64,000 nucleotides of DNA. Source: Adiantum capillus-veneris (lineage: Eukaryota > Streptophyta > Polypodiopsida > Polypodiales > Pteridaceae). The notes under the pieces were generated by a model that was not told the origin of the DNA, did no database searches, and was given only the letters and a program-made list of their open reading frames with translations. The stretch lies in the NCBI GenBank assembly GCA_014529385.2, contig CM043950.1:72206435-72270434 (forward strand), given 5' to 3'. Each line of letters begins with the position of its first letter. Positions within the stretch are counted from its first letter, which is position 1. A program made the translations under genes and the position numbers. This document shows, piece after piece, positions 36,301 through 47,218 of this stretch.

Positions 36301-36798
36301 ATGCAATCTCTTTCTCTTTTGGGTTACACAGATGCAGACTGAGCAAGCTCACATTTATCTATGCGATCTACTAGTGGAAATTGCTTCTTTATAAATGGTT
36401 GTATTGTTTCTTAGACTAGCAAGAAACAACGTTGTGTTGCAGTTTCTACGACTGAGTCAAAATATGTTGCGGCATCACTTGCAGCTCGTGAGTTGATTTG
36501 GCTTCGACAAATGCTGGTTGATATTGGTCACTCTCCTCTTTCTAGCACACCCTTGCGGTGTGACAACCAAAGTGCTATTAGTCTTGCAAAAGACTATGTT
36601 CAACATAATAAGTCAGAGCACATTGCTGTCCATTATCATTTTGTCAGGTATGAAGTACACAAAGGAATCATTATGGTTGAACACTGTCCAAGTGACCAGA
36701 TGATTGCAGAAATTTTGACCAAAGGCCTCAACGAGTCACGTTTCATCCTCTTGCACTCGGAGCTTGGAGTTGCTTCGACCTCACTCTTTCTAGATTAG
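33319..36798 (+). pseudogene. Copia-A gag(end)-pol polyprotein, one frame with stop codons only
   Basis: All coding segments lie in one frame for about 1160 codons with no frameshift. Order: two zinc knuckles (CSYCNRNGHTEDDF, last Cys lost; CEYCGQSDHPTHMC, intact), protease FIVDSGATGNM, integrase with HTDICGP, RSDNGGEY and QQNGVAERKN (all three acidic catalytic residues present), RT with FNGDLEENIYM and YVDD, and RNase H with GYTDAD, TTESKY and RCDNQSA. RNase H has Lys where TTEAEY has its Glu. Stops are TGA 33886, TAG 35029, TAA 35929, TGA 35968, TGA 36340 and TAG 36412. The one in DAD-stop-ASS and the one in S-stop-TSKKQ replace conserved Trp, and the TAA replaces the Gln of LGIQI. It encodes no functional polyprotein. 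Confidence 0.85.
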
Positions 36799-37034
36799 CT
36801 TCTTTGCTATTGTAATAGCTTTGTACATATGACATTGTAATCTTTTAGGTACCATGCACTATGCACACTCCACATTTGCACATTGTGATCTCTAACTCAC
36901 TTGAATATTTGTACATAGATGCACAATTCACTTTCACATCATCATCGCTGGTTCATATTTTCACATTGTATAGGGGATTGGGTTTCTCCCTTGAACTCCC
37001 CAAGGGTTTTTTCATCCAAAGCTAGAGACCTTTG

Positions 37035-37046
37035 TTTGAGTGGGGG
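37035..37046 (+). other. Copia-A polypurine tract
   Basis: 'tttgagtggggg' immediately precedes the 3' LTR start TGTTGGAGC, the expected plus-strand priming site. Confidence 0.65.
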
Positions 37047-37189
37047 TGTTGGAGCTATATATGGCTCACTCTACTGAACTTGGTCTCACCTATATATTTG
37101 TATCTTGTCCTCAATATGAATCAATCTTTGGGAGCGTATATGGTGTGTCTCTTGTCTCGTCTCTCTCTCTTTCTCTCTACATCTCAACA
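37047..37189 (+). repeat. Copia-A 3' LTR, start only
   Basis: Begins TGTTGGAGCTATATATGG right after the polypurine tract. No second copy exists in the window, so the right border is unknown. It may continue into or be replaced by repeat E at 37190. Confidence 0.5.
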
Positions 37190-37793
37190 GAGTCTTGGAG
37201 GAGTAGCGAGTGGTGTGTATCCCAGGAACGGGCGATAGACACACAAAACCTTGAGTAGAGGGAAATGGTGTGGCCAGAGTGGAGGCTAGTAAAGAAGGGG
37301 GAGGTAAGGAGCCTCAACGACTACGACGTGGTGTTGAAGCATCAGCGATGCCTCCTCCACAGTAGCCACCGCCACCACTAGAGCGGCGGTTCCTAGAGGA
37401 GTGTGTAGACCATCTAGTCAACAGCGAGCTCTCGGAGCGCATTGATCACTTCAAAGCACACAAAGACTCTACAACAGTGAAACGCCGCAAATGTGAGCCA
37501 GAGCTGTGGTGGCCCTTGTAACACCTCCTCTACTTAGGGTCCAAGGAAGCAGGAAATCGATCGTCATCCATACATGCATTAAAAAAAAACACATGTTAAT
37601 GATGAATGGAGAAGAAAATCCGAATCAGCTAAATAATTTGATTCACAATTTAAATTTCACAAGTGTGGCATAGAGACAAGAATGGGAAAAACTACACTTG
37701 AATACAATATATATGACAAAATGGAGTAAAATTTCTCAGATACAATGTCTATGGCTTTGAAAGGTCTCTCTCTCATCCTCGCATAACTCCCTA
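37190..37793 (+). repeat. Dispersed repeat family E, copy 1
   Basis: Direct copy of 47219-47813: shared 'tggaggagtagcgagtggt', 'tagaggagtgtgtagaccat', 'gagcgcattgatcact', 'gatgaatggagaagaaaatc' and a matching end at 'cataactcc'. Many substitutions and small gaps separate them. No ORF is conserved between copies. It could be LTR sequence of Copia-A, or an independent element. Confidence 0.75.
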
Positions 37794-39368
37794 TCATGTC
37801 TCCGAGGGATGTATATGATCTTGCTATCTATAAGGAAATTTTTAAGCCACAACATTCTGTTTGAATCCATATTCTTCCGGTAGGAGACTCCCAAGCTTAT
37901 GTTAGGAGCGAGCGATCAAACATCTCATGATTCCAGAGTTGATAGTTTATAATCTACAGCCGTTTGGGAGATGGTCCTTCCATTACATCCTTTCCAAGAG
38001 CTTGAATATTATCTTTGTTTCCCCATTTATCTATAGTCTCTGAATTTTATATCATCATGTACATTTCTTCAAATTATATCTCATGGTCATCTATCCTTAC
38101 ACAAGGTTCGTCTCTCGTATCTAGATAGATATATGCTCCATGCTCAATTATGTTCCAAAAAAATGTCAAAATATAACGATATTAAAGGGGAGAGTTTGGA
38201 CCCTCAATCCATGAAGTGGTTCCCAAAGACGTCGAAGATATTTTTTAAATGGTATTTGAATGTGTATCCTATACTGCTTTCTAGAAACTATAAGCACTTC
38301 GTCTACTTGGTTCACACCCTTCTTCATCCATGCTATACTAAAGTTTTCACCGATAGTGCCAAGGTTTCCCAACATTCTTCCAGATCTCAAGTCCGTAAGG
38401 ATGATCGAATACCACTCATTTAATATCAAACTTGTGATTTACTTCTTTTTTGCCGAAGGATGGATGTAGTAATCTCCGACCTATTGCTTCTTCACTTCTC
38501 TCGCTTTTGTAATTTAGCACCTAAAGAGTATGTGACTCAACAAAGCTTCAAAATACACTCTTCACTTTGAGATGGAACCTTTTCCTTACTACAGTAGTAA
38601 ATTTTCAAAAACAAGTTGTTTTTCTCTTGCCCAAAATAGGTATGCACCTATACTGGTCGAAGACAGCTTGGGGTTTTTGGTGCAGTTCTTGGTTTAATCT
38701 GGGTTTCCTAGGGGAGCTATACTCCTGTACATGAGGTTTCATTGACTTTGGTCCTCTAGATTGTGTTTTTCTCTTGGAGGTTTCAAATTGTAATCGGTAT
38801 ATTTCTCAATGTGTAGTTCCAAATTACCTCAAAATTGGTCAATAGACTCTCAACGTCATTAAAAAGTGTGGGTCAACTGAAAAAATCAAAAAGATCTTCT
38901 AAAGTGAGAATGAAAAACGGGCATTGCCTATTTTGGGCTGCATAACGTCAAACTTTGATGATGTCCTACGGTATTACAAACGTTTTGTCACTTTGATGAT
39001 GTCCTAGGGTATTACAAACTATTAGGCTTCCATTGGAAAAGGGATTGTCTTTTGGTCATTAGAATCTCATATTACCCCTGTTCTACTAGTTTCAGCAATT
39101 TTTTTTATATTTCAACAATTTCCTATCAGATTGCCTTTTGGTCATTATAACTTCGTATAAACCCCGTCTCGATAGTCTTTTATCAAATTTGTTGTGGAAT
39201 AGAGTTTAATGGTTCAAGTGACTTTAATTTTTCTATCATGGTTTACTTAATTCCAACAATGTTTTTTATTATGGTCTATTTAATTCATACAACTATGCCA
39301 TGTGCTCCAAAGTGTGATTTAAGTCCCAAATGAGTGTACTCAAATATTAGGAAGAGCATGGGGTCTAG
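37794..39368. other. Unassigned spacer
   Basis: No coding feature. A 38-bp tandem duplication ('actttgatgatgtcctacgg') spans 38952-39020. The right edge is the CACTA terminus. Confidence 0.4.
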
Positions 39369-39560
39369 CACTACAAGAGGTTTTTCGTACTTGTGATGGC
39401 CTTAGTGATGAAAATACATGGGGAAAAAATGTCTCTATCAACGTCGTTATTTACGTTACTATATAGCGATGCATATAGTGATGCATATAACGACGTTGAA
39501 GTTCACAATTTAGCGACACCTATAGCAATGTTGAAGCTCCAAATATAGCGACGTATATAG
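39369..39560 (+). repeat. CACTA terminal inverted repeat and sub-terminal repeats
   Basis: CACTACAAGAGG is followed by repeated 'atagcgatg / tagcgacg' words. The first 55 bases closely match the reverse complement of the terminus at 136, which ties the two elements to one family. Confidence 0.75.
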
Positions 39561-39870
39561 GGACGCTCGATAATAAAAGAATTTGGTGGCAAGGCATACA
39601 TCTCCCTGCGACTCCATCAACCATATTAAACATAAAGTTTCCAAAATTAAGATGCAAATTGACAAAAGCATATCGACAAAAGTGAACTGACAAAATTATA
39701 CTCATCATAGGCAAAATCACTTGATTGTTAAGCTCTGATCAAAATGTATTAGTTACAACACAATTGTCATTATTGCAAAAATACATTGTTGGTCAATAGT
39801 TACAAAATTGATGTACACATTTTATATCCTAATACATGCTATGGAAAAAAAAACTAGTGCTAGCTAGCTT
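39561..39870. other. CACTA interior before the gypsy insertion
   Basis: About 310 bases of AT-rich, non-coding sequence between the sub-terminal repeats and the gypsy LTR. Confidence 0.45.
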
Positions 39871-41009
39871 TGATTAGTCTGACGTTGGATAGGGGAAAGG
39901 TACACACCCAGAACACAAATAGTCTACCTCTCTACAGCTCAAGGAAAACACAGCTAGCCGACCATCACCTACATAACTTTTGAGTTGACCACACTATATC
40001 AGATCACAATTGAACACATACGCACCTCATGACATATTTTGCAGCTTCCCACGCACACCTAAAGCCTCTTCCTCTCTCTTTGCCACAAGACACCACCGAT
40101 TCCATGGGGACAAATTTGCCTACACACGCACCCGACACCGCAGACACAAGTACAAGAGCAACAAAATAGAGGGGGGGAAGGGAAAATGACACCAAAATAC
40201 GGGCAATGACTCCTTTCCTCTATTTAAGACCAGCCAAGTACAATGGGCTCTGTCAGCACAACCTCGACGGCACAAGAATGTGACCTAAGCAACCCTCATT
40301 CGTACTGTCACCGTGGTAAAGCCTCTCTAATCATGCCTTTGCTGCAAAAACGCGCATGCATGAACTCCCTCTTCCTTTGAACCTCCATCATCCAAGAGGA
40401 AAGAAAACCCTGTTTTTGCTCACCCATCCTTGACTGGACCACAAGAAGAAGCGAAAGAATAAAAATTGCAACTTCATTCATCGCTCGAAGGGAAACCTCC
40501 GCCTATTTTTATTTCCCTTCTTTTACTTCTCCTCTTTCATTTTGACAGCCAGCTCCCTCCCTTCCTTTTTTTTCCCCCTCTGTTTCTTTTTTGTTCTTCT
40601 CTTGTTTCGCTTGCTCTTCTTCTTCTTCTTTCTCCTTTCTTCTTCTTGTTCTTTCTCTCCGCTTGACAACACCTCTTTGACTTCTTTTTACCCTTTTCCT
40701 TAGCCTCTCTTTTAGAAACCCTTTCTCCATTCTTTTCACTCCAGGGGCAACGACACTGCCATCGTTCCTCCCTTTTGATTCTTCTGCATTTTTAAAAAAC
40801 ATTTGAGGAGGCATTTGAAAAAGGAGGATCTCATGTCCCCCTGGTGTGAACATATTAGTGCGATTGCCCGTCAAGTCATCCCCGCTTTGTCCACCTCTGT
40901 GGTGGTGACACCGCCTAAAACCGGCACATGGTCGTTCGCCTCCACCACACATGCCATCCCCACTTTGGCTATTCCCGATCCACCGAATGAAGCCGAGAAA
41001 ATGGGCCAT
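39871..41009 (-). repeat. Gypsy 3' LTR
   Basis: On the reverse strand it starts TGGCCCATTTTC and ends near ...CTAATCA. It shares with the other LTR 'tttaagaccagccaagtaca' and long T/C-rich blocks (40500-40800). The LTRs differ by many substitutions and some gaps, so the insertion is old. Confidence 0.8.
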
Positions 41010-41025
41010 CCCCTTCAAAGCACCT
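41010..41025 (-). other. Gypsy polypurine tract
   Basis: On the reverse strand 'ggtgctttgaagggga' precedes TGGCCC of the 3' LTR, as expected. Confidence 0.55.
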
Positions 41026-41714
41026 AATTGCACCGGCAACACTGCCTCCTTAATGTAGACCAATTCAAATGGGGTGAAATTGGTCGCCACCTTGTAGGAC
41101 GTCCTGTATGCCCACAAACATTTTTCGAGATTCACTTCCCACTCTGCCTCCTACTTGTAAACATACTTTGTTTGCATTGTTATGATTTGGCCATTTGTAC
41201 TTTCTACGAGAACATTGCATTGAGGATGATAAGGCGAAGAAAACCGGTGTTGAATAGCCAACTTCTCTACCAAAGCCTTCATAAGTTTACTCCTAAATCC
41301 CTGTCCTCTATCCGATACGAGCATCCATGTCACTCCAAAACAACAATCGATGATGTCAAAAAAAAATTGAGCTACCACATGAGCATTTACCTCCTTCGCC
41401 GCTTTGGCTTCGACCCATCGGGTAAGGTAGTCAATTGCCACTACAATGTCATTTTTCTCGCTTGCCGACTTTGGGAGTGGACAAATGGCATCCAAGTACC
41501 ATTTCTCAAAAGCATTTTGGGCAATGATAGATCCTTGCAACTCGGCTATCAACCTCCTCTCACCCATAGTAGTCTGGCACTTGTGGCAGGTTTTGCACCA
41601 ATAGTGCACATCACGTACTAACGACAACCACCAAAAACCTGCTCTCAAGAATTGAAACAAAGCCTGGTCTTCACCCTGATCTCCACTTTCCTCATGACAT
41701 TGTTGTAGCACCAA
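41026..41714 (-). pseudogene. Gypsy integrase region
   Basis: Reverse-strand translation shows CKTCHKCQ of the zinc-binding HHCC domain, WYLDAICPLP (first catalytic Asp), VSDRGQGF (second Asp; usually SDNGTQF) and YHPQCNVLVESTNG (third, Glu). A C-terminal LWAYRTSYKVATNFTPFELV and YIKEAVLP follow, in a second frame from 41135. All three acidic residues survive, but a frameshift lies near 41140 and the upstream frames carry stops. It runs almost to the polypurine tract, leaving little room for a tail domain. Confidence 0.8.
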
Positions 41715-41727
41715 ACCGTTTTCTTCC

Positions 41728-42431
41728 TTATAAAGTACCCCTCGCAGTGTTTATGGCATCCTCCCATCCATAGGTCATAAGATCCTCCCCTATCAGTGTA
41801 AACTTGCAAGACTTTTGTGCTATCCTCCGCTTTTGTAGCTTTGACAATCTTTCAAAGCACTGATCGGTGCTCAAAAAGTCTTCAATTTCTTTCAAGGTCT
41901 CACAACCACTATAGGTGGATGGGGCCACATATATGTCTGTAATCTGCACTTGTACCGTATTGCTTGCAAGATAATCTGGTTCTTGGTTTAGCCCTCTTCT
42001 AACATGCTTAAACGGAACCTCCTCAAAAAACTTCAACAAATTTTTGATGGCATAGAACCAATGCTTTAATGAATCTCAACTCACCTACCATTGGCCAACA
42101 ACTGCTTGATGACTAACAATGCATCACCTTTCACAACCAATCTCGAGATACCAAACTTGACACAATATTTCAAACATAAATGGAGGTTGAGATACTCCAC
42201 CTCATTATTGGTATAAACATCCTCCAAGTCGTAGGCTTTTGAAAACGTCACCCTGTCATGCAAATCTCGTATCACCACACCTCCACCTGCCTTTTGTATT
42301 ACCCTCCTATATGCTCCATCAAACCACATGGTAAAAGCTTCCACTAAGTCAGGCTCCTCCTTGGTTTCATCTCGCACCACCCTGGGATAGATTGGAAAAT
42401 CAACGGCCTTGCTGACCAAAATATCCGCCAC
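41728..42431 (-). pseudogene. Gypsy second (archaeal/plant-type) RNase H region
   Basis: MWFDGAYRRVIQKAGGGVVI, then YTNNEVEYLNLHLCLKY and RLVVKGDALLVIKQL (42330-42085), is the pattern WxLYFDGASRxxGAGAGVVL...TNNxAEYEAL...GDSxLV of the extra RNase H found in Tat-group gypsy elements. The remainder, KHVRRGLNQEPDYLAS, is its C-terminal end in the next frame (42039 leftward). The Ser of GDS is replaced by Ala; the acidic positions look retained. Confidence 0.65.
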
Positions 42432-42814
42432 GTGAGATCAACTTGTATGGTCAATTTTGAATTCAAACTAAACTCCTAGTTCTATCACCCACTTCATGAT
42501 CTGCTTCCCACGCTTTAAGTGCAGCACTACCTCAGGTAATAAATTGTTGGCCGCCCTCAGCACAAAAAACTTTTGCACAATGAGATACACTTGAACTTCT
42601 TGCAGGCAAAAACTAAGGCCATGACCCACTGTTCCGCTTTGGTTTAGGTTGCCTCCCTAGGACTTACCACCCTGATTTCAAAATAACTTGTTTCATAGCT
42701 TCTTCCAACCTTGTGCAATATTATTTCCCCAATGGCTACGGTGCCTATCGTCATGGAAACATAACAATCATCTTCATGATTGGGAGGGCACAGTGTAGGC
42801 AGTTGTTACAAGAT

Positions 42815-43370
42815 TTATTTCACCCTGTCAAAACCTACTTGAGCCTCTTCATCCCATTCAAAACCATGCACTTGTTGCGCCCTCTTTTGAAGGGGGTAAA
42901 CATACTGCAAAAACGTCCAAAAAAACCGGGACAGATACTTCAGCATGTGCACAAATGACACCAAATCATGTGCACTGTAAGGAGACTCCATCAAGACTAG
43001 AGCCTTGACCTTTTCTAGATCCGCTTCAATCCCATTTTGTGACAGCCCATGGCCCAAGAATGATGCTTGTGGTATACCTTTGATGGCCATCCACCTGATT
43101 CAAAATCTCATCCTGAAACGGCAAGGGGTAGTGATTCCTCTTGGTCGTAGAATTGAATGGCTTATAATGGACACAGACTCGTCATCTCCCATTCTTTTTA
43201 GGAGTGATAACCACCAGGGAAACCCATGCTGATTCCTTCACACGGGGTATATAATACCTAGATCTAATAATTGATTTATCTCCTACCAAAGGGCTTTCTT
43301 TTAAATTTCACCCAATCTCCTTAGCTTTTGCAACTTACGCTTGTATCCTTCCTTGAGGATTATTTTGTGT
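42815..43370 (-). pseudogene. Gypsy reverse transcriptase with active-site core deleted
   Basis: The N-terminal palm text is legible in the reverse strand at 43370-43090: LGIIYPV, SAWVSLVVITPKKNG, YPLPF and QVDG. It joins directly to FLGHGLSQNGIEADLEKVKA and VSFVHMLKYLSRFFW (43070-42900), which belongs after the YxDD active site. The intervening 60-80 residues containing the catalytic YxDD are missing. Stops occur in the first part. The following RNase H connection is stop-ridden at 42815-42440. Confidence 0.7.
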
Positions 43371-43693
43371 TCAACACCCTTCGCTCCTCGCAAATAAGTT
43401 AAAAAAGGATGCACACAACTGGACATGGCTTTCTTTCTCCTTCTTGGTCAAGTCTCCACTTAGCATATTGATCACCTCTTCAGTACCTATGGCATGCACC
43501 TGTGCTTGCACCTCCTCTTTGGCACAAGGTTCTTCCACAATGACCCCAAACAACTCAGCATCAATCTTGAGCATATCATCCTTGATTTCTTCTTCCTTTG
43601 TATCTGTATAGCATTCATCATAGGCCGTTTTAGTCTCTACTCATAGCTGATGGTGTCCCCCTCATCTCTTGCTTCCATATGATGGAAATGGCT
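43371..43693 (-). pseudogene. Gypsy spacer between protease and RT
   Basis: An acidic open frame (MLKIDAELFGVIVEEPCAKE...) fills 43574-43371, in the position of the variable linker upstream of RT in gypsy polyproteins. No domain recognised. Confidence 0.4.
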
Positions 43694-44146
43694 TTACTTG
43701 GTCTTCAGATCTAGCACCACCTGTCTTCGTTTCTCTTTATTAGGCAAGGAAAACACCTTGATTTCCCAATCCTGTTTGGCACCTATTGCCAATACCCACG
43801 GCCTACCCAAGATGATAGGATATGTGTTCTCCCTAGATTTCATCACAAAGAAGTCAATCAGGCACTCTATGCCCATCACTTTCACTCTTACATCCTGGGC
43901 CACGCCCAAACACCTAGATTTAGCATGGTTAGGCATCCTCATGTGCACATTCAACTTGGCTACCGCTTTAACACATGTTTCCCTCATTGCAGCTTCCGTC
44001 ATGATACAAACATGTGCTCCACCATCTATATAGGCTTCAACCTGCATCCTTTTCTTGATGACAACATCCACCAAAAGAAGAACATTCGTCGGGCTACCGA
44101 CCCTAAGTGCCATATTTTGCACTGCCTGCATATTGCCTTTACCCAT
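43694..44146 (-). pseudogene. Gypsy aspartic protease region
   Basis: VEAYIDGGAHVCIMTEAAM is the active-site region (usual DSGA/DTGA; here DGGA, so the Ser/Thr after the catalytic Asp is lost). NTYPIILGRPWV is the conserved ILGRPWL motif near the C-terminus of plant gypsy retropepsins. The 150-residue frame has no stop. Confidence 0.7.
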
Positions 44147-44390
44147 TGGCAGCGTGGTGCTACGATCATTTTCACCTCAATGTTGGGTTCAATGCCAACA
44201 ACTGTCCAAAAGTAATATTAGTTCTTTGACTTTGGACATCACTCACCAAATCATACTCTGGATGGCCGTGCCCAAGCTGGAAATCCGTTTGTATAATCAT
44301 ACGACACCTTCTTTTCTTGCTAGTTTCAAGATTCTCTTTCCCCTCCTATACTTTCTCCTTGCCTTTACAAGCTCTAATCTCTCACTCAAT

Positions 44391-44717
44391 TTATGTCCCC
44401 CTTTTAGGTCTAGCTCTTTTGTTAGCCAACACTTCAACATCCGGCTTATCCACCCCAATGATGTTCACCCTAGGGACTTCATCGCCATCTATTTGGGCAT
44501 GTTGCACTAGATTCTCAGCTACATGCTCCCTCGGACCATTAAACTGTGCTTGGCCTCTCCCTCTTCCAAGCAATGGATAGATACCACCTCTTTCCCTTAG
44601 CGGATGAGGACAGTCTGGTGTATAATTCCCTTCTTCACCGCAATTATAGCACCTTCCAGGTAGAGGCCTTGCCCTGCTCCTTGATCCTCTTCGTTGTCCC
44701 ATGTCCATTACAGTCAA
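44391..44717 (-). pseudogene. Gypsy gag C-terminal zinc knuckle
   Basis: CYNCGEEGNYTPDC fits Cx2Cx4Hx4C except that Asn replaces the His. It is followed by Arg/Gly-rich sequence. The main capsid part of gag is missing between here and the LTR at 44891. Confidence 0.65.
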
Positions 44718-44890
44718 TCACCTCATTAGGCATTCGTAAAGATAACATGTATAATTCAAATCTGTAAGCCATTCATATGAATTCTCTTCACCTATAAAAA
44801 TCGTACCATAGCTTCGAGACGCTATCTTTACCAATATATAGAAACCTCCTTTTTTACTTCACAAATGGGAGCAATCAGCGTGCTCCTCTG

Positions 44891-46039
44891 TGGGGGCACT
44901 AGAAGTTGGATAGGGGGAAGGGGTACACACCCAGAACATAAACAATCTGCCTCTCTACAGCTCAAGGTAAACACAACACCCCAATCCACTGGGATTCACC
45001 TTCAAAAAATACTCTTTCCTGCTCGCCGACCACCACTTGCACACCTCTCAAGTCGACCACCTATATCCAATCACAATCGAACACATGTGCACCACATGAC
45101 ACATTTCGCACCTTCCCACGCCCACTTAAAGACTCTTTCTCTCTCTTTGCCACAAGAAACCACCGGTTTGATGGGGACAAATTTGCCTACACACGTATCG
45201 GACACTGCAGACACAAGCACAAGAGCAATAGAATAGAGGGGGGGGAAGGGGAAATGACACCAAAAATGCAGTCAATGATTGCTTTCCTCTATTTAAGACC
45301 AGCCAAGTACAATGGGCTCCGTCAGCACAACCTCGATGACACAAGAATTTGACCTTGGCAACCCTCGTTCGGCACCGTCACCATGGTAAAGCTTCTCTCA
45401 TCATGCCTTTGCTGCAAAAACACACATGCACGAACTTCCTTTTCCTTTGAACCTCTGTCATCCGAGAGAAAAGAAAACCCTCTTTTTGCTCACCCGCCCT
45501 TGATTGGACCACAAGAAGAAGCACAAGAAAAAAAATCCCACCTTCATTCACCACTCGAAGGAAAACCTCTACCTTTTTTTTTTCCCTTCTTTCACTTCTC
45601 CTCTTCCAATTTGAAAGCCAGCACACTCCTTTTTTCTTTCCTCTCTCTTTCTTTTCCTTTCTTCTCTTCTTTCTCTTCCTCTTCTTCTACTTATTTCTCC
45701 TTTCTTCTTCTTCTTCTTTCCCTTCCTTTTACCCTTTTCCTTAGCCTCTCTTTTAGAAACCCTTTCTCCCTTCTTTTGACCGATGGGGCAACGATGGTGC
45801 CTTTGTTGCTCCCTTTTGAGTCTTTTGCCTTTCAAAAAACATTTGAGGAGCCATTTGAGGAGAAGGATCACATGTCCCCTCATGTGAGCATATTAGGGTG
45901 ATTCCCCGCCAAGTCATCGCTTTGTTCATCCTAGTGGTGACACCCCCTAAAATCGGCCCATGGTCGCCCGCCTCTACCGCATGTGCCGTCCCCACTTCGG
46001 CTATTCTCATTCCACCCAACAAGAAAGGAAAATGGGCCA
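44891..46039 (-). repeat. Gypsy 5' LTR
   Basis: Direct repeat of 39871-41009. In reverse orientation it begins TGGCCCATTTTCC and ends near 'gtgccccca'. A 'tttaagaccagccaagtaca' block lies near 45292. The adjoining bases inside (gaggagcacgctg) do not match a common tRNA, so the primer-binding site is lost or the border is off by a few bases. Confidence 0.8.
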
Positions 46040-46719
46040 ACATTATTTGTATCTACCTTCTTGTAAATTGCATCCAACTTTGTCGAGCCGTATTCCACTA
46101 ACCGTAAACCTGATCGTTGAACCATCATTTTTGGATGGCTCCACACAGTCTACACTCGTTCCCAAAACCTTGGCAAGGATAAGAAACCTCAAGATGGTGT
46201 GTCTGATGGGACGGTGAAGCCATGCCAAAATTGGTCCCTGACAAATTTTCAAATGGCCATAGTTTGCACTTTAGAGCCCCGAATAGCGATTCAAGAAGAC
46301 CAAAATTCTCCACAATTTGAGCTCTTCAATCTCATATGCTAACGTCAACTCTGTCCATATGTCCCCATTTGCCCTACCCGTCGTGGATCTGCAAAGGATT
46401 CTAAGTTAGAACTTTGAAATCTTTCAGACTAGGGCTCCATTTGATGAGTCGTCTGGACCAGCTGACTCACCATCTCGATCTCTACCCCCTCAAGGAGAAA
46501 AATAGCATTTCACACCTTTGGACCCTCTATCCTATATAGGTCATCATGGAGCCTCCTTGGACTAAAATACCCTGTCAAACATACGCTTCAGTTGCACCTC
46601 CCTTGCCCAAGACTTTCCCACCTTCTTTAGCTCACCACCATGCACCTGGTACCATCCATAGCACTGATTTTCACCCTTCCTGGCTCGGATAAATTTTGCT
46701 ATGTCAACTAATCTGATGG
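46040..46719. other. CACTA interior beyond the gypsy insertion
   Basis: Non-coding by inspection. It lies between the gypsy LTR and the last readable exon of the CACTA second ORF and may hold its decayed 3' exons. Confidence 0.4.
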
Positions 46720-47215
46720 CTCATCACGTCCCAGCAGTGTATCTGTAGGATTCTACAAAAAGAATAAAACTTTCTGTAAGTATAAACATATAATTACAAA
46801 ACAATCTAATTTCTATATTATTTATTAAATACAACAAATGTAAGATCTCCCGCACCTTCACCAAGTCTTCATTGAAGCACTCCTTCCAATTTGATACACA
46901 AAACTCGTCATCCAGCATGATGATGACTTTTTCTTTTAATTTATTTGGCACTTAAGTCCAGGTGTTTAGTATGTAGTGTCAAGATACCTGAGAGAAAAGG
47001 GTGCGCATATGCAAGATAACCTTCTTACCGTCATCATCCAAAATGATGCTTTCGTTGATGTCAATTGAGTATGAAAAGCCCTCTTGCCTGTGACGTGTGA
47101 ACCTTGGTGTCACTACAAACATCTCAATAGGGGTCTCGAGTGGCGTCTTGATGGGGGTACGAGTTGGAGGTGTCTCCACTGGAGTCTGGGCCCCAAAGAG
47201 AGAATTGTCGAGCGA
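46720..47215 (-). pseudogene. CACTA second ORF (plant Ptta/En/Spm-type) remnant
   Basis: Reverse-strand segments read LDNSLFGAQTPVETPPTRT and then FSYSIDINESIILDDDGKKV (47215-46988), followed in a shifted frame by VPNKLKEKVIIMLDDEFCVS and NWKECF (46950-46856). This resembles the second product of plant CACTA elements. A GT...AG interval of 103 bp with a T-rich 3' end (46753-46855) looks like a real intron. The 37-bp interval at 46951-46987 is too short for one and is more likely a deletion-shrunk intron. It lies downstream of tnp2 on the same strand. Confidence 0.5.
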
Positions 47216-47218
47216 GGT

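Larger units (their letters stand above)
33275..37190 (+). mobile_element. Copia-A: 5'-truncated Ty1/copia element
   Basis: Contains the end of gag, protease, integrase, RT and RNase H in copia order, then a polypurine tract and the start of a 3' LTR. The 5' LTR, primer-binding site and most of gag are absent; the break coincides with the end of repeat D copy 2. The 3' LTR starts at 37047, and family E sequence takes over near 37190. Confidence 0.85.
39871..46039 (-). mobile_element. Ty3/gypsy retrotransposon with both LTRs, reverse strand
   Basis: Two direct repeats of about 1.14 kb (39871-41009 and 44891-46039) bound, in reverse-strand order, a gag knuckle, protease, RT, RNase H and integrase. 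Gag is nearly all deleted: only about 170 bases lie between the 5' LTR and the knuckle. The RT core is deleted too. An extra archaeal/plant-type RNase H before the integrase suggests the Tat group. No clear 5-base target duplication is seen (agctt against acatt). Confidence 0.85.

Noticed and set aside
40466-40800. Ser/Leu/Phe-rich and Lys/Glu-rich frames in the T/C-rich part of the gypsy LTR (and again at 45383-45901)
   Set aside because: Both LTRs give similar low-complexity frames; this is composition, not coding.
44868-44888. Short hairpin ggagca...tgctcc next to the gypsy 5' LTR considered as a primer-binding site or terminator
   Set aside because: It does not match a tRNA 3' end and is short enough to arise by chance.
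46951-46987. 37-bp GT...AG interval in the CACTA second ORF considered as an intron
   Set aside because: Too short for a plant intron; more likely a shrunken intron or a frameshift.
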